Source of the DNA: Apiospora phragmitis
Taxonomy: Eukaryota; Ascomycota; Sordariomycetes; Amphisphaeriales; Apiosporaceae
Assembly: GCA_038363925.1 (NCBI GenBank)
Contig: JAQQWL010000002.1
Coordinates: 124,001 to 188,000, forward strand
DNA: 64,000 bases
Direction of reading: 5' to 3'
A model generated the notes under the pieces. The model made no database searches. It had not been told where the DNA came from and was given only the letters and a program-made list of their open reading frames with translations. Shown here in pieces: positions 48,253 through 60,751 of the stretch. Position numbers and translations under genes: made by a program. Within the stretch, counting starts at the first letter, position 1. The number at the start of each line of letters is the position of its first letter.

Positions 48253-49790
48253 CTGACTGGAAGACTGTTGCTCAGGCTCGTCAAGGAAGAAGGTGGCCAG
48301 CCGCCTTTGTATTTGCATCTCGTTATCTACATGTGAGCATTTGTTGAGATTAGGACATGCTTTGCATTTTCACACAATGGAAAGCGAAGGGGGGAGGAAA
48401 AGCAAGCCAGGTGTGTGTGTGTGTGTGTGTGTGTAGCTGGGCAAGCATCAGTGGGGGTGTATGCATGAATGTGCGATGTGTTTTACGAGTCTTATGGTGC
48501 TTCTGATGGGGGTATCGAACCAGAAGAGAATGCTGCCTCTATGTATATATTGCGGCGAGATGCTGGTACGAGCGAGCATAGTGGAATACGCTCGGTGATG
48601 ATGGTCCTAGGGGATTGTGTGAAGCTGCTGCTGGTGTGGAATTTGGAAATACCCGTATAGAGAATGCAAACGTCGTGGTTTTGGTTCCGGACATGATCCA
48701 TCTTCGTCTATGGTTTGTTTTAAACTGCGTGAGATATTACTCATCAATATGCCTTGTTTCTCTCATTTACCCACCGTCATGGCACATGCGAATCTCCTGC
48801 ATATCACATAGGATGAGCTGGGCACAGGAAGTAGATGGCTGTAGAGGACGGGACTTCTTATCTACATGTACCTATTAATAAGGGGGTAGGTAGTCCAGAT
48901 ACCAGTGCTTCTTCCCTAGGGGAAATGTGGTTCGTCTTCTCTACTCTCTTGAATGGCAAAACCAGTGATGACAGAGACTCATTTGAGTAACTAGTTGGCG
49001 TATCGCCTGACACCACCCGTTCCCATCAAATTCTACCTGTAGTACTCCAAATGGTGAGATTGTGTATCTCGGTTTCGTGGTCAACGGCCCTCACTGCTCC
49101 TAGTCGAAGGTTGATTGGTGACATAACCCACCCATCAATACGCATCCATCGTTGCTCTCGCCGTCATCTTGGTGTTGGAATCTCTTCCCGTGCAGCCCTG
49201 TCTCTCGCCCTCGTGACTTGGACTGGGATGGGGAGAGGAGTGACCACGCCAGGCATCTCTTTGGTATGATGTACTGAGAGACCGGAAACCAGTGAAGATT
49301 CTGGATCACCGTGGCAATCCAGAGAGAGCGCGATGGAGTATCTCATCGCTTCAGGTGGTGCCCTTGTCCTAAGGCTGGGTGCCCGCCCTTGCCATAGAGA
49401 GATGGCGATGGAGGACGAGGAACAAAGGGAGGCGGCGTCCCTGGAAGCGCGGCGGAGGCGGCGGTTGGTATGCTGGTATGCTGCTGTCATACTTCGAGCC
49501 GTGCTGAGGAGGCATGGCCGCTGCTGCTTCGTAGGGGGGCAGGCCATCATCCTCGCTATGTTTGTCCAGCAGTATCCCAAGCAGCTTGTTTCCTTTTCTT
49601 GTCTTGCAACCCCCACGGTCTGCGACAATTGTTACTCGCGCACCGCGCACCCAATTCTTCTTTCGAATCTCGATCTCAGGGTGCCGTCTTCCTCCCCTTC
49701 TTCTTCTTGCCTTGTTCTTCTTCCTGATGAATGGAGCATTGGTGAGCCGATGGTTCCTCTTTGCCGCTTCTCGAGTCTCGGTGGTTTCTT
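48253..49790. other. Intergenic between convergent VPS39 and GON7 genes
   Basis: About 1.5 kb with a GT microsatellite near its left end. No supported coding region; the frames near 49,333-49,860 are low-complexity Ser/Pro/Arg stretches opposite or beside GON7. Confidence 0.5.
48411..48434. repeat. GT dinucleotide microsatellite, 12 units
   Basis: Uninterrupted GT repeat about 160 bp downstream of the VPS39 stop codon. Confidence 0.9.
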
Positions 49791-50198
49791 TCAAACCTCG
49801 TCATCTCCCTCCACAACCTCCTCTCCGTAATTCTGCTCCTCGGCGTCCTCGTCGGCGATGACCTTCTGCTGGTTGTTGTTCTTGCGCTTCTTGCTCTTGC
49901 TGGAGGTGGGCTCGGTCGTGGCCGAGGGCGCCGAGGCGGGGTCCCGGATCTTGTCGGCTTCCATGCGCGCCGTCAGGGCGTCGTTGATGCGGGACTGGTG
50001 GTCCGAGACGGCGGCGCGGAGGCGGGCGAGGTAGGCGGACTTTTGGGCCGTCGTCAGGGTTGCTTCGGCGGTTATTCCATCAGTGGTGGCAGTAGTGGTA
50101 GTGGTGCTGTCGCTGCCGCTGCCGCTGAGGGACAGGTCGGTGGTGAACGTGAAGGCGTCGCTGTGCGGCGCCTCGGAGTGGGTTTGCAGGGTCGGCAT
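49791..50198 (-). CDS. GON7: EKC/KEOPS complex subunit GON7-like
   Basis: Intron-free frame of 135 residues from ATG 50,198 (MPTLQTHSEAP). The central helix AYLARLRAAVSDHQSRIND followed by ALTARMEADKIRD matches the conserved core of fungal GON7 proteins, the small, largely disordered KEOPS subunit that binds Kae1/OSGEP. KEOPS makes the t6A modification of ANN-decoding tRNAs and affects telomere maintenance. The C-terminus is basic then acidic (SKSKKRKNNNQQK, then EEVVEGDDEV). Length is close to the 123 residues of the yeast protein. The family is short and divergent, so assignment rests on the core motif and size. Confidence 0.75.
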   Translation of the reverse strand: MPTLQTHSEAPHSDAFTFTTDLSLSGSGSDSTTTTTATTDGITAEATLTTAQKSAYLARLRAAVSDHQSRINDALTARMEADKIRDPASAPSATTEPTSSKSKKRKNNNQQKVIADEDAEEQNYGEEVVEGDDEV

Positions 50199-51132
50199 GG
50201 CGGAAGAAGGAATCGGAGATATTTTGCGACACGCACGAAAGAGATTGGCCGAGTGGTAGCAGTGACGTTTGGCGGTGGTGATGATACCTGGACAGAAATT
50301 GTTGCTGGTGTTGGAGTTGAGGGTCATTTGGATGGTGGGGTCGCGGGGTAGCTTTTCCCTTGGGCGCCGCTGTGGCTGAAGAACCATCTGTTACTTGAAC
50401 TGATACACTACAATCACAGCACTGTGCACATCCCTGCCGAGCGAGCGGATCTCAGTTAATTGGTACTTAATGTATATGTACTGTACTTGTACTTCAGCTC
50501 GGCAGCCATTTGATGCTGCTCACGAGGACAGACAGCCCATCGCGGGTAGGCAATCTTTTTGGTGACCAAGCCAGCCCGGTCCACTTCGTCAGCTGCTTCA
50601 TCGAGTCCCCTACTTTCTCATCCACCGCTTCGTCTTCCTCACAACATGTGCCTACAAGAGGCTTGGACCTTGCTCTCCAGTCCCTTTGCCCCTCAGTCAT
50701 TCAATATGTATGTACATTGTCCAATTAGTGGGCAAATATCACGAAATCTGCAATGCCGGGAGGATGGACAGAGATCTCATTAGCCATTAGACGGAACTAG
50801 TAACACATATGAACATATAATGCAGCTAATCTTAACCCCATGGCTTTTTTAAGTTATTAAATATATAATTTTAGTTATAAAAGAGTGATTTAAATAATTT
50901 ATAATAGGGGTTAATTATGTATAAATATTACATGTTTTTTAAATTTATTTTAAGTTTAATTTATTAAAAGTTAATAATTAAATAAAGTTTTAAATTATTT
51001 ATAATTTACTTTTTATAATATATTAAAAAAGTTAAAGTATAAATCTATATTTATAAAGTAATTTTAATTTATTCTTAATAAATTTAATTTAATATTAAAA
51101 ATAATTTATAATTTATTTTTAAATATATTTTT
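50199..51132. other. GON7 5' flank grading into the second AT-rich island
   Basis: Normal composition to about 50,840, then abruptly AT-rich with almost no GC dinucleotides. No gene supported. The AT-rich part has no legible element, in contrast to the retrotransposon that follows. Confidence 0.5.
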
Positions 51133-51310
51133 ATTAAATAAGCTTTTATATATACGTATAAGTGAGGGCTTAAGTGGTGTTATATTATTATATTCTATTA
51201 TTTATATTTATCTTTAATACGAGCTGCGAGGGGTATTATATACCCATCTTTATGAAATAAAAAAAGGTTCGTACGCATAGGCATATATTACTCTTTTTAA
51301 AGTAGTATAG
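51133..51310 (+). repeat. Left copy of a ~180-bp direct repeat flanking Gypsy element C
   Basis: Shares TTAAATAAGCTTT, TTTAATACGAGCTGCGAGGG, TATTATATACCC and the AGGCAT...TTTTTAAAGTAGTATA end with 59,373-59,555 in the same orientation. It ends about 10 bp before the element C insertion point. It may be a short LTR or terminal direct repeat of an older element into which C inserted. Confidence 0.65.
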
Positions 51311-51320
51311 AAAACCTTAG

Positions 51321-51966
51321 TATTACGACCTAGCCTAATCATGCGGCCTAGACCTATAAGTTAACGGCACGGAATTACGATACCCCGACCGGGCTACGAT
51401 ATTACTAGTATTAATAAAACCGCTAATTATATTAATATAAACTTACTTATACTTCGCGACCGATTAACGCTTCGTACGAATACTCCGCGACTAGCGATAA
51501 GCCGGATGGGCTCCTAAGTAAAAAGGACAAAGGATAGAGGTCACGTAACGGATTATAAAAATCACTAGCTTAAGGGGAATAAGTTATTAAACTAATAAGC
51601 CTAAAGGTTTAAAGGATTATTAATTAAATTAAGAATAAACTATTAAGCTAAAAGAATTAATAAAGGAAAAATTAGATATATAATAATAAACGTTCCTTAT
51701 ATTTTTTATATAAATACTCTTTACTTTAATAATTAATTTAAATATTAATCTTAACCTATTAATAAAATATATTACCTTAATAACCTTATTATAAATACCC
51801 TTATATTTATACCTTTAAGTTATATTTATTTTTACGGTTATTATATATTATATTAATAAAAGCGGACCTTTATCGCATGTTTAAATACTCTCTTATATTA
51901 CTAAATATAAACCCTTCGATACGTTTTATTAGGTTTTTATTTAAACCTTTAATAACGTTCGTTATA
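51321..51966 (+). repeat. 5' LTR of Gypsy element C
   Basis: 646 bp, same length as the 3' copy; the two differ almost only by C/T and G/A transitions, as expected for RIP after insertion. Confidence 0.92.
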
Positions 51967-54900
51967 TTTTAATTACTTTTATTCTTACGAATTACTACTT
52001 AAACCTTTAAATAATAACACCTATAAAAACCATATCTACACCTAGACTTAATAATACCCCTCGTTACGGGAAGGCCTCTATCACCACCGTAAGAACTTCT
52101 TAGCGAGATCCTGCTATAGAGGTAAATAGCGATAATAATAACGACGGCCTTACCCGATAAGCGTTAATTAAATAAATTAAAGAATTTAAATAAAAAAGCG
52201 CTAATTATTAACACTACTACGCTAAGCTCGAAAAGGAACGTAATACCCTCTTAACATAGGAAAACCTAGGATAAACACCCGATATTAATAAGCTACGCGA
52301 GGAAGTACGTCTCCTTTATACCGCCGCTAATATTATTTAAACCCTTATCATATTAAAAAAAGGAATAAAAATTAATTTACCCACGCCGTTTAACGGAACG
52401 AGTAAAAACTTGCGAAAGTTCCTCGTTTAAGTTAAAGCCTATTAATAGTTTTATAAAAGAACGTTTTAAAACCTTACTTAGCGAGTCGTTTACGCTGCCT
52501 CGTTTTTTAAAAGTAAGGCGTTCGCTTAATTCAAACCCTATTTAAATAAACTTATAAAAAACGATTAATAAATAAAATTATGCCGTATAAAAATATAACG
52601 AATTTTCGAAAGTTATAATAGCTTTAAAAACGCCTTTAAATCACTCTTCTAAGACCTCGACAAAAAACGATAAGTAAAAAGAGAGCTTAAAACTCTTAAG
52701 TAAAAAGGATTAGCCGCCGCTTACACCGCCGAGTTCTGACGCATTATAACCCGACTAAACTATACCGAAGCTATTAAAATTATAATATATTATTAAAAAT
52801 TAAAAGAGAACATTAAAAACGAACTTAACCGGCTCGATACCCCCGATAATTTCTTTTCGTATATAGAGCTCATAATTAAGATTAATACTCGCATATATAA
52901 ACGATACCGTAAAAAATAAGGCGGATAATAACAATAAACTAGTCGGATCTAAGCTAATATAAAATAACCACGTTACTATTATAATATATAGCTTAGAAAT
53001 ATTACCGCGTATAATTACTATAATAAACTTATAGATCTCGACGCTATTAAACATAATAAAAATAATAAAAAATAAAGTATCACCTGCTATAATTATTAAA
53101 AAAAAGGTATTACTTTTAAAAATACCGAGCCCCGAAAAAAGATTAGAAAATCCCTGAAGAACAATATATTAACGCTATACGAAACGAGAACACCCCTATA
53201 CCAACTATTAAAAGAAGTAGCGCTACTACTAATTATAGCAGCTTATTTTAAACAGCCTATTATAATAATAAGTACACCTCCTACTTAACAAACAAAGAAA
53301 AAACGGGATAATTCTTTAAAACCCTAAAAAATAAGAGTAGCCATAACCGAAGCCTCGCAATAATAAGCCGAGAGCGCGCCCCTATATATAATAAAGGAAG
53401 CGATTTTATTAAAAATACCACGAGCCAGCCAGAATAGTCGACGGGCTACGAACGCCTAATCGGTATACTAATAAATAAGCTTATAAAAGAAGTTACCGAA
53501 TTTAAAAACTTTAAAAATAACAGATAACTAACTATCTTAAGTATCCCCTACCCAGACTTAAAACACCTATGCCAAGTACTTATTACGGCAGGATTTAATT
53601 AAAGAGTCCGCGGCAACTACGCAATAAATAATAACCCCTAAATCTCCCCTATAAACGAAACACACTTCACGCTCTTATAAATTTCATACGTATATAACGC
53701 TTATACAAAATACCTTATAAAAAAACTTAAAAACGAATAATTTCCCCGATAAATAAATAAATAAACTATTATAAACTTACACCCCGATTATATAATTAAA
53801 AAGGTTAAAACATCGATCACTAATAAACGACACGTATATTTATTAATATAAAAAGATTTAAAGTAGCTATAAAAATACTACTTAAAAAAACGGGATTAAA
53901 AAGAGTACGTCGAGAACTAATACCTCGAACACGCCTAAAAAAAATCGCGAGCTTATAAACGTTTAAAAAGAAGCGCCTAATACTTTTAGGACGCACAGGT
54001 ATACGCTTAATAAAAGAACCCCCTTACTATAATAAAGGACTTACAAAGCGCTTATAAACTTTAATAAACTTAATAAACCTCCGAACCGCCCGAAAAACCC
54101 GAATCTTAAGTATTAGGGACAGTACGGCACACGGGGAGGAATATAAAAACACTTCCGCCAAAATACCAAAAGGAAGCTCCCCACAAAGAAAGAAAGGAAC
54201 GATAACAACAATAAAACGGTTAATCGCAAGACTTTATTACCTACCCAAAAAGACATCGGTCGGGAAATAAACGCCGCGGAATATAAAAGGATAATACTAA
54301 GCAGACTAAGAAAGGTCCCTATATTAAACAATAGATAAACAAGACATCCATAAGTATATTATCTTAATAATAAGCGTAAAAAAAGTCTATATTAAAGTAT
54401 TACTCGATAACGGAGTATAAAAAAACTATATCTCACTACGAATTATTAACCGCTTAAAATTAAAATAATAAGAGAAAAACGCCTCATACCGATTTAAAAC
54501 TATTAATAAAGGACTCATAACTTACGAAAATAAAGAAATACGAAAGAAAGTCGCGAACCTTCCGATTAATATCAAAAAACGTTATAAACGAATCTCGTAT
54601 AATATTACAAACGTTACAAAATACGATATAATTTTAAAAATACCTTAATTACGGGTAAATAATTTTAAAATTAATTAAAAAATAGGTTAATTTTAATAAA
54701 ATATACTAAAAAAAAGTTTAATTAATAAATAACGGTTTAAAAAATAACCCCCTAATAAACTTAAAATACTTAAAGTATATATTAGTATTAAAAAACCTAA
54801 GCTAAACGTTACGATAACTATACTAAAAAAGAACCCCTATTTATACTTATATATAAACTTAACCAGGAGTACGAATAAGCCCTAAAAGAGTATATTACGG

Positions 54901-57600
54901 AGAACCTCGAAAAAGGAATTATACGACTATCCACATCGCTAGCAGGCTTCCCTATCCTTTTCGTCCTTAAAAAAAGCAAAGACGGGAAACCTAAGTAGCG
55001 TATATATATCGATTATTAAAAACTTAACGAAATTATTATTAAAAACCGGTACCCTTTACCTTTAATTAGCGACTTATAAAATAAGTTATTATACGTTAAA
55101 ATCTTTATAACGTTTAACCTCTTTAATATATATAACCTAATCCGTATTAAAGAAAAAAAAAGAATAAAAAACCGCGTTCCGAACAAAATATAAATATTTC
55201 GAGTACCGAGCTATGCCGTTTAAATTAACTAACGCGCCAACTAGCTTTTAATTAATAATTAACTATATTTTACGCGAATACCTCGATAAGTTCGTTATAA
55301 TATACCTCGATAACATCCTTATTTACTCCGAGAATAAAAAATAATATAAAAAGCACGTAAAATTAATACTTTAAAAGCTATAAGACACTAATTTATTAAT
55401 AAACCTAAAAAAGAGCGAGTTCTATTAACGAACAGTCACGTTCATAAAATATATAATATCCCCGGAGAAATATGAATAAAACAGTTAAAAATCGTAGCAA
55501 TTAAAGAATAGCCCACGCTTATAAACGCTACGGAAATTAAATCCTTTTTAAAACTAGCTAATTATTACCGGATTTTCGTCCCTAAATTTAATAAGTTAGC
55601 GACACCCCTTATAAACTTAATAAAAAAAAACGAACTATTTAAATAAACGGAAGCGGAAAAAACCGCTTTTTAAATAATAAAGGAGCGAATCCTTAACGAA
55701 CCAATATTTCGCGTAGCAAATCCAGCTAGACCTTTTAAAATCGAGACCGACGTATCGAACTATGAGATCGGGGGCAACTAAACTAACGGGATAATAACGG
55801 AAAATCGCACCTTATCGTATTCTTTTTAAAAAAGTTAAATAAACCCGAGCTTAACTACTAAATCCACGACAAGGAATTAATAATTATTATTAAGGTATTC
55901 GAAAAATAAAAACACTATTTTAGCGGAATAATAAAATTAATAAGGGTCTATACCGATTATAAGAATCTTATAACGTTCACTATTACGAAGGAGTTAAATA
56001 AACGATAAGTACGATAATTTAAATTTCTTTTAAAATTTAACTTCGTTATTATTTATTAAAAAGGTAGCGAAAACGGTCGCGCCAACGCACTAAATAGGCG
56101 ACCCGACCACTAAAAAAAGCCCCATTTAAAACTAGAACTATCCTTAAATAGGACCAAGACGGTAACCTTGTGCTATTACGGTAACTAAACGCTACGAACC
56201 ACGTTTAATATAACGACGAATAGATTACCAAGTTTAAACAACCGGGCCGAACCCTCGATTTTACTAATTACGCTAAAAATTACCTCGAAAACCGTAATAA
56301 TCTTATTTTTTATCGAAATAAGATCTATATCTTTAAGTAATACCGGGAAAACTTTATTAAAAACTTCTATAAATACCCCGCGTATAGATACTAAAGAGTA
56401 TTCAAGACCTAAAAGCGAATTACTAAGTAATTCGATTATAAAAACCTTAAACTAACCGTGGCCAAGGTTATTAATAAATACGACCTGTATAATAAAGCTA
56501 AGTCCGTAAAATATCGACCGTACGGAGAGTTATAACTAATTCTACCGCTAAACCGGGTATAAAAAACGATCGCGCTCGACTTTATAATTAAGCTACCCCT
56601 ATAAAAAAAAACTATTAACTAAAGTTAATTATAACAGTATCCTAGTAATTACGAATAAACTTACGAAGTACACCTACTTTTTACTATATAAAAAGTTTAG
56701 TAATACTAGCGATCTAGCCTATACCTTCCTCTATATTATTATTAACTAGTACGGGTTATTAGAAATAATTATTTCTAATCGAAATAAGTTATTTAAGGCT
56801 AAGTTTTAAAAATTATTTATAACGTAACTCGGTATTAAGTATAAATTATCCACGGCTTACTACCCTTAAATAAACGGATAAACCGAGAAAATAAATTAAA
56901 CTTTAAAATAATACTTACGTTACTACGTTAACTACGAACAAAACAACTAAATAACGCTATTACCTATAACGTAATTCGTATATAATAACGCTAATAACGA
57001 AATAATACGCATTTTACTATTTCGGGCCAACTATAAGTACGACTTAAAAATTACCCGGAAACCCCTAAAAAAAAAGTTAATACTTACCGCGATTATATAA
57101 GTCGAAAAATTAAAAAAAAACTATAAATAATATTATAACGAAACCTTACCTTCTTTTAAAAACGAATAAAGAAATACGCCGACTAAATAAAATTAAAAAG
57201 ACTAACCTTTAAAAAGGGAGAAAAAGTTTACCTCTTCTAACGAAACATTAAAATAAAGCGACCTAGTATAAAACTCGACTTTAAAAAGATTAAATTATTT
57301 GAAATTAAAGAAATTATTTTAAAAACTAATTACCGATTATCGCTATTTAAAATAATACGGATATATTTTATATTTTATATTTCGTTACTCGAATTAATAG
57401 CCGAAAAAACCCTAATCGATATATAATTAAAAATCGAAATAAATTAATATAAATACGAAATCGAGGAAATTAATAATAATAAAAAAAACGAGGATTCTAA
57501 TATCTCGTTTAATGAAAAAAGTACTTACTAAAAAATAATACTTAAAAACTTAAAAAACACTTAAAAAACGCCTTAAAAAAGCTTTAAAAGTTTAAAAAAA
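51967..57600 (+). pseudogene. Degenerate gag-pol of Gypsy element C
   Basis: Gag with the shared block near 52,620-52,700 and a knuckle remnant near 53,085. Reverse transcriptase shows LDKFVIIYLDNILIYSEN near 55,283-55,335 (second Asp of YLDD changed to Asn). The RNase H block IETDV lies near 55,740, and the integrase zinc and core regions near 56,360-56,830. Every frame carries many TAA/TAG codons, so it is not coding-competent. Confidence 0.88.
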
Positions 57601-57609
57601 AAACGAGAA

Positions 57610-58035
57610 CGAAAAATTAATATCCGTCCCGAACTAATCGATTACGCTAAACATACCAAAATTATAAACGTTAGCTACGGCCTTAAATTTAATACGCTCC
57701 TACGTCTTTAACTCGTCTAAAGAACGGAGGCCACGCTTCGCTATTTTAATACCACGAGTCACTAAGGACTCCCGCTAAACCCTAATCCGCTCTAGTCGGA
57801 GGAAAGCCTCTTAAACCTCCTAATAAACCCGTTCTAAAGCCTCGCTAACTTAACGAAACGAGTCACTAACTTCCTACTCTATAATACGAAGGCGACGAAA
57901 CTCGTCTATAATACGAGAAACGGCCGATATTAATATCCCCGAACCGTTATAAAACACCCCGAAACGAACGCACTTACGGTAACGACCTAAACCCTTTATT
58001 ATTTTATATACTTATTTCCGGAACGAATATAAAAA
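57610..58035 (-). pseudogene. Antisense coding remnant between pol and 3' LTR of element C
   Basis: Read on the minus strand from about 58,020, one frame stays legible for over 110 codons: GRYRKCVRFGVF, ISAVSRIIDEFRRLRIIE, EALERVY and RGLRSLDELKT are visible. All internal stops are TAA/TAG where Gln is plausible. It is the positional counterpart of the antisense remnant in element B (shared SLxELxxxERI pattern), with different flanking sequence. Probably a coiled-coil accessory protein; function unknown. Confidence 0.6.
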
Positions 58036-58142
58036 ATAAAGTATAACTTTAATATTAAACTCGTTAATAAATATAATAAAATTATAACGTTATTTAGTTT
58101 TTTTAAACTTAAAATAATAAAAGAATTTCTTAATATAATTAA

Positions 58143-58206
58143 ATATTATAATAAATAATATATTATAATAAATAATATATTATAATAAATAATATATTAT
58201 AATAAA
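58143..58206. repeat. AT-only tandem repeat inside element C
   Basis: About three copies of a 20-bp unit built from TATTATAATAAATAATATAT, just upstream of the 3' LTR. Confidence 0.7.
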
Positions 58207-58311
58207 AATAAAAATAAAAAACTTATTAAAAAACTTAACGAAATAAAAAAACTAAGGTATTTACGAGAACTTAATACTTTAAAAACAAAACAATCGGAAA
58301 AGGAAAAATAG

Positions 58312-58957
58312 TATTACGACCTAGACTAATTATGCGGCCTAAACCTATAAATTAACGGCACAGAACTACGATACCCCGACCAGGCTATAATACTACTAAT
58401 ATTAATAAAACCGCTAGCTATACTAATATAAACTTACTTATACTTCGTAACCGACTAACGCTTTATATAAATACTCCGTAACTAGCGATAAGCCGGATGG
58501 GTTCTTAAGTAAAAAGGATAAAGGACGGAGGTTACGTAACGAATTATAAGGATTACTAGCTTAAAAGGAATAAGTTACTAAGCTAGTAAGCCTAGAAGTT
58601 TAAAGGATTATTAATTAAATTAAGAATAAACTATTAAACTAAAAAAATTAATAAAAAAAGGATTAGATATATAATAATAAACGTTCCTTATATATTTTAT
58701 ATAAGCACTTTTTACTTTAATAATTAATTTAAATATTAATCTTAACCTATTAATAAAATATATTACCTTAATAACCCTATTATAAATACCTTCACATTTA
58801 TACCCTTATATTATATTTATTCCTACGGCTATTACACATTATACCGATAAAAGCGGACCTCTATCGCACGTTTAAATACTCTCTCGTATTACTAAACATA
58901 AACCCTTCGGTACGTTTTACCAGGTTTCCATTTAGACCCCTGATAGCGTTCGTTACA
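58312..58957 (+). repeat. 3' LTR of Gypsy element C
   Basis: 646 bp ending CGTTACA, followed directly by the CTTAG target duplication. Confidence 0.92.
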
Positions 58958-58962
58958 CTTAG

Positions 58963-59372
58963 TTCTTACTGTTTTAATATTCTATTAAGTTTTTATTTTA
59001 TTTATTAATATGTATTTTTAATAATGAATTTTATATTATAATATATTTTAAGATAAAATATATAACGTAGTTTATTAATATTTCGTTTATATTATTTACT
59101 TTTATTATTTTTTAATGCTTTTAAACTTTAATATATAATAACTTTATAATTATAATATTTAATACTTTTTAAAAAAAATCGTATTATTTTAACGACTTAA
59201 GCGATACGTATCGATCGGATTTTGAGTAATTAAAAAAGCGCGGTTAAAATATATAACGTTTCAAAACTTATTTTACGCGATTAATTATATAATACTTTAT
59301 TTTAATACTAATATTAATATTTATAATTTAAAGTAAATTAAGTTAAAAAAGAAATGCTTTATAATTATATAT
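58963..59372. other. AT-rich DNA between element C and the right direct repeat
   Basis: Strongly AT-rich. Before C inserted, this stretch together with the end of the left repeat would have been continuous, so it may be the body of an older short element. No coding motif legible. Confidence 0.4.
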
Positions 59373-59555
59373 ATTAAATAAGCTTTCGTATATATATATA
59401 AGTGGGTTTTAAGTTTAATTAAAGTTATATTACTATATTTTATTATTTATTTCTATCTTTAATACGAGCTGCGAGGGCTATTATATACCCCTCTTTATAA
59501 AATAAAAAAAGGGTTCGTACATATAGGCATGTGGCACCCCTTTTAGAGTAATATA
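59373..59555 (+). repeat. Right copy of a ~180-bp direct repeat flanking Gypsy element C
   Basis: Matches 51,133-51,310 in the same orientation, with scattered transitions and a few indels. It includes the more GC-preserved end GGCATGTGGCACCCCTTTTAG, which reads GGCATATATTACTCTTTTTAA in the left copy: RIP-type changes. Confidence 0.65.
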
Positions 59556-60128
59556 AGCATTTAACTATTTTAATAAATAATAACTTTTAACTCGATTTAT
59601 TAATTAATATAAAATAATAATATTAAAAATTATTATAATATATAATTAAATTTAATAAAAAAAAGCATTACATTAACCTAATACACTTAAACCACCAGGT
59701 GGCTTACTAAGCTAATTTTTTAATTAATTAATATAATATACCAAAAGGCTCTTAGTGGCTTACCAAGGCTGTATGGTTGGTTGGTTGCCAATCATGGTGG
59801 TTTCGGTTGGTGCATTAACAGCCTTGCACTCACGCAACGTCCACTTTTGTCCAACAATGGCCATTAAACCTGGTCAACCGACAAGACGCCGTCTATACCC
59901 ATGATTTCACTGCTTTCCTACATTCCAACCAAGTGGCAGATATGACCCACCCGTCGTCCTCATTGCAGCTTTTCACCAGACCTCTTCTTCCCTCCATCAA
60001 CCCCAGACTGCTTCCATCCCACAACTCAATTCTCTCCTCGCAAAGACGTCTTTCAGGTTGTCAATCTGATTTCATTTCATCCTGGATTCCAACACACATT
60101 CCTCACTGAGATCTCCTTCACTACCACA
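59556..60128. other. Right edge of the AT-rich island and 5' flank of the secreted-protein gene
   Basis: Composition returns to normal at about 59,760. The short flank of about 370 bp to the next start codon contains pyrimidine-rich leader sequence. Confidence 0.5.
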
Positions 60129-60751
60129 ATGAAGAATTTTGCCTTCATTCTTGTCATCCTGTCCACTGCCTGGTGTGCCGCAGCTGGCCTCATCAGACAT
60201 GGCAACCTCACTGCCCTCGACTCGAATTCCAGCGCTCTGCCCCATGTGGAGCCTTGGATCGACGGCACTATTGGATGGACACCCTCGTCGTACTGGGAAA
60301 AACTTTGCTTCGTCCCCAAGATAGAGATGCTTTCGGGAAGTGGTACGAACATCTTCAAGGCCGACTGTGCTAGTCTCGCCGGGAGAATATATAACGAACC
60401 CGGGACACTGGACTGTGACGGGTATGCCAGCTGTAAATCCGGCGACTGCGGCCTTCAGGCCAGTTTCGATTCCTGCTCTGTCTCGGTAGCACGAACCAAT
60501 GGCCATCCAGAACTCGAGTTCTAGTACGTTGTTTCTTGACTCCTCAGCCGCGAATAGATAGGAAACACATAATAACACACAGCCACCCCAGCGTCGGCAA
60601 CAAAGACGTCTACGGCTGGCTTAATCAGGCCAGGGAAGCCTACAAGGACCCGATCTACATGCACGTGACCCAGGGTAGTGAAGAATGCAAGGGGAAGGTC
60701 AGCGAGTTGGATTCATATCCGAAAGTGTGCTGGAAGATTTCCAAGGGATGA
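60129..60751 (+). CDS. Small cysteine-rich secreted protein, candidate effector
   Basis: Two exons, 60,129-60,523 and 60,583-60,751 (59-bp intron GTACGT...CACACAG, phase 2), give 187 residues. The N-terminus MKNFAFILVILSTAWCAAAG is a clear signal peptide, with cleavage likely after the Ala run. The mature part has eight cysteines (contexts EKLCF, KADCA, TLDCD, YASCKS, SGDCG, DSCSV, EECKG, KVCWK), an even number fitting four disulfides, and no membrane segment. No known domain recognised. Size, secretion signal, Cys content and position about 370 bp from a RIP-mutated transposon island match typical plant- or host-interaction effectors, but a cell-wall or antimicrobial role is equally possible. 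The reading frame is intact, unlike most neighbours. Confidence 0.75.

Larger units (their letters stand above)
51321..58957 (+). mobile_element. Ty3/Gypsy LTR retrotransposon C, complete but RIP-mutated
   Basis: Two 646-bp LTRs (51,321-51,966 and 58,312-58,957) enclose gag-pol in Gypsy order. The element is flanked by a perfect 5-bp target duplication, CTTAG at 51,316-51,320 and 58,958-58,962. The 3' LTR keeps the canonical CA terminus (CGTTACA); the 5' LTR ends CGTTATA. LTR starts TATTACG reflect TG changed to TA. Total is 7,637 bp. Closer to element B than to A in LTR and gag. A segment of about 0.1 kb present in B near 19,613-19,707 is absent near 54,830. Confidence 0.93.
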
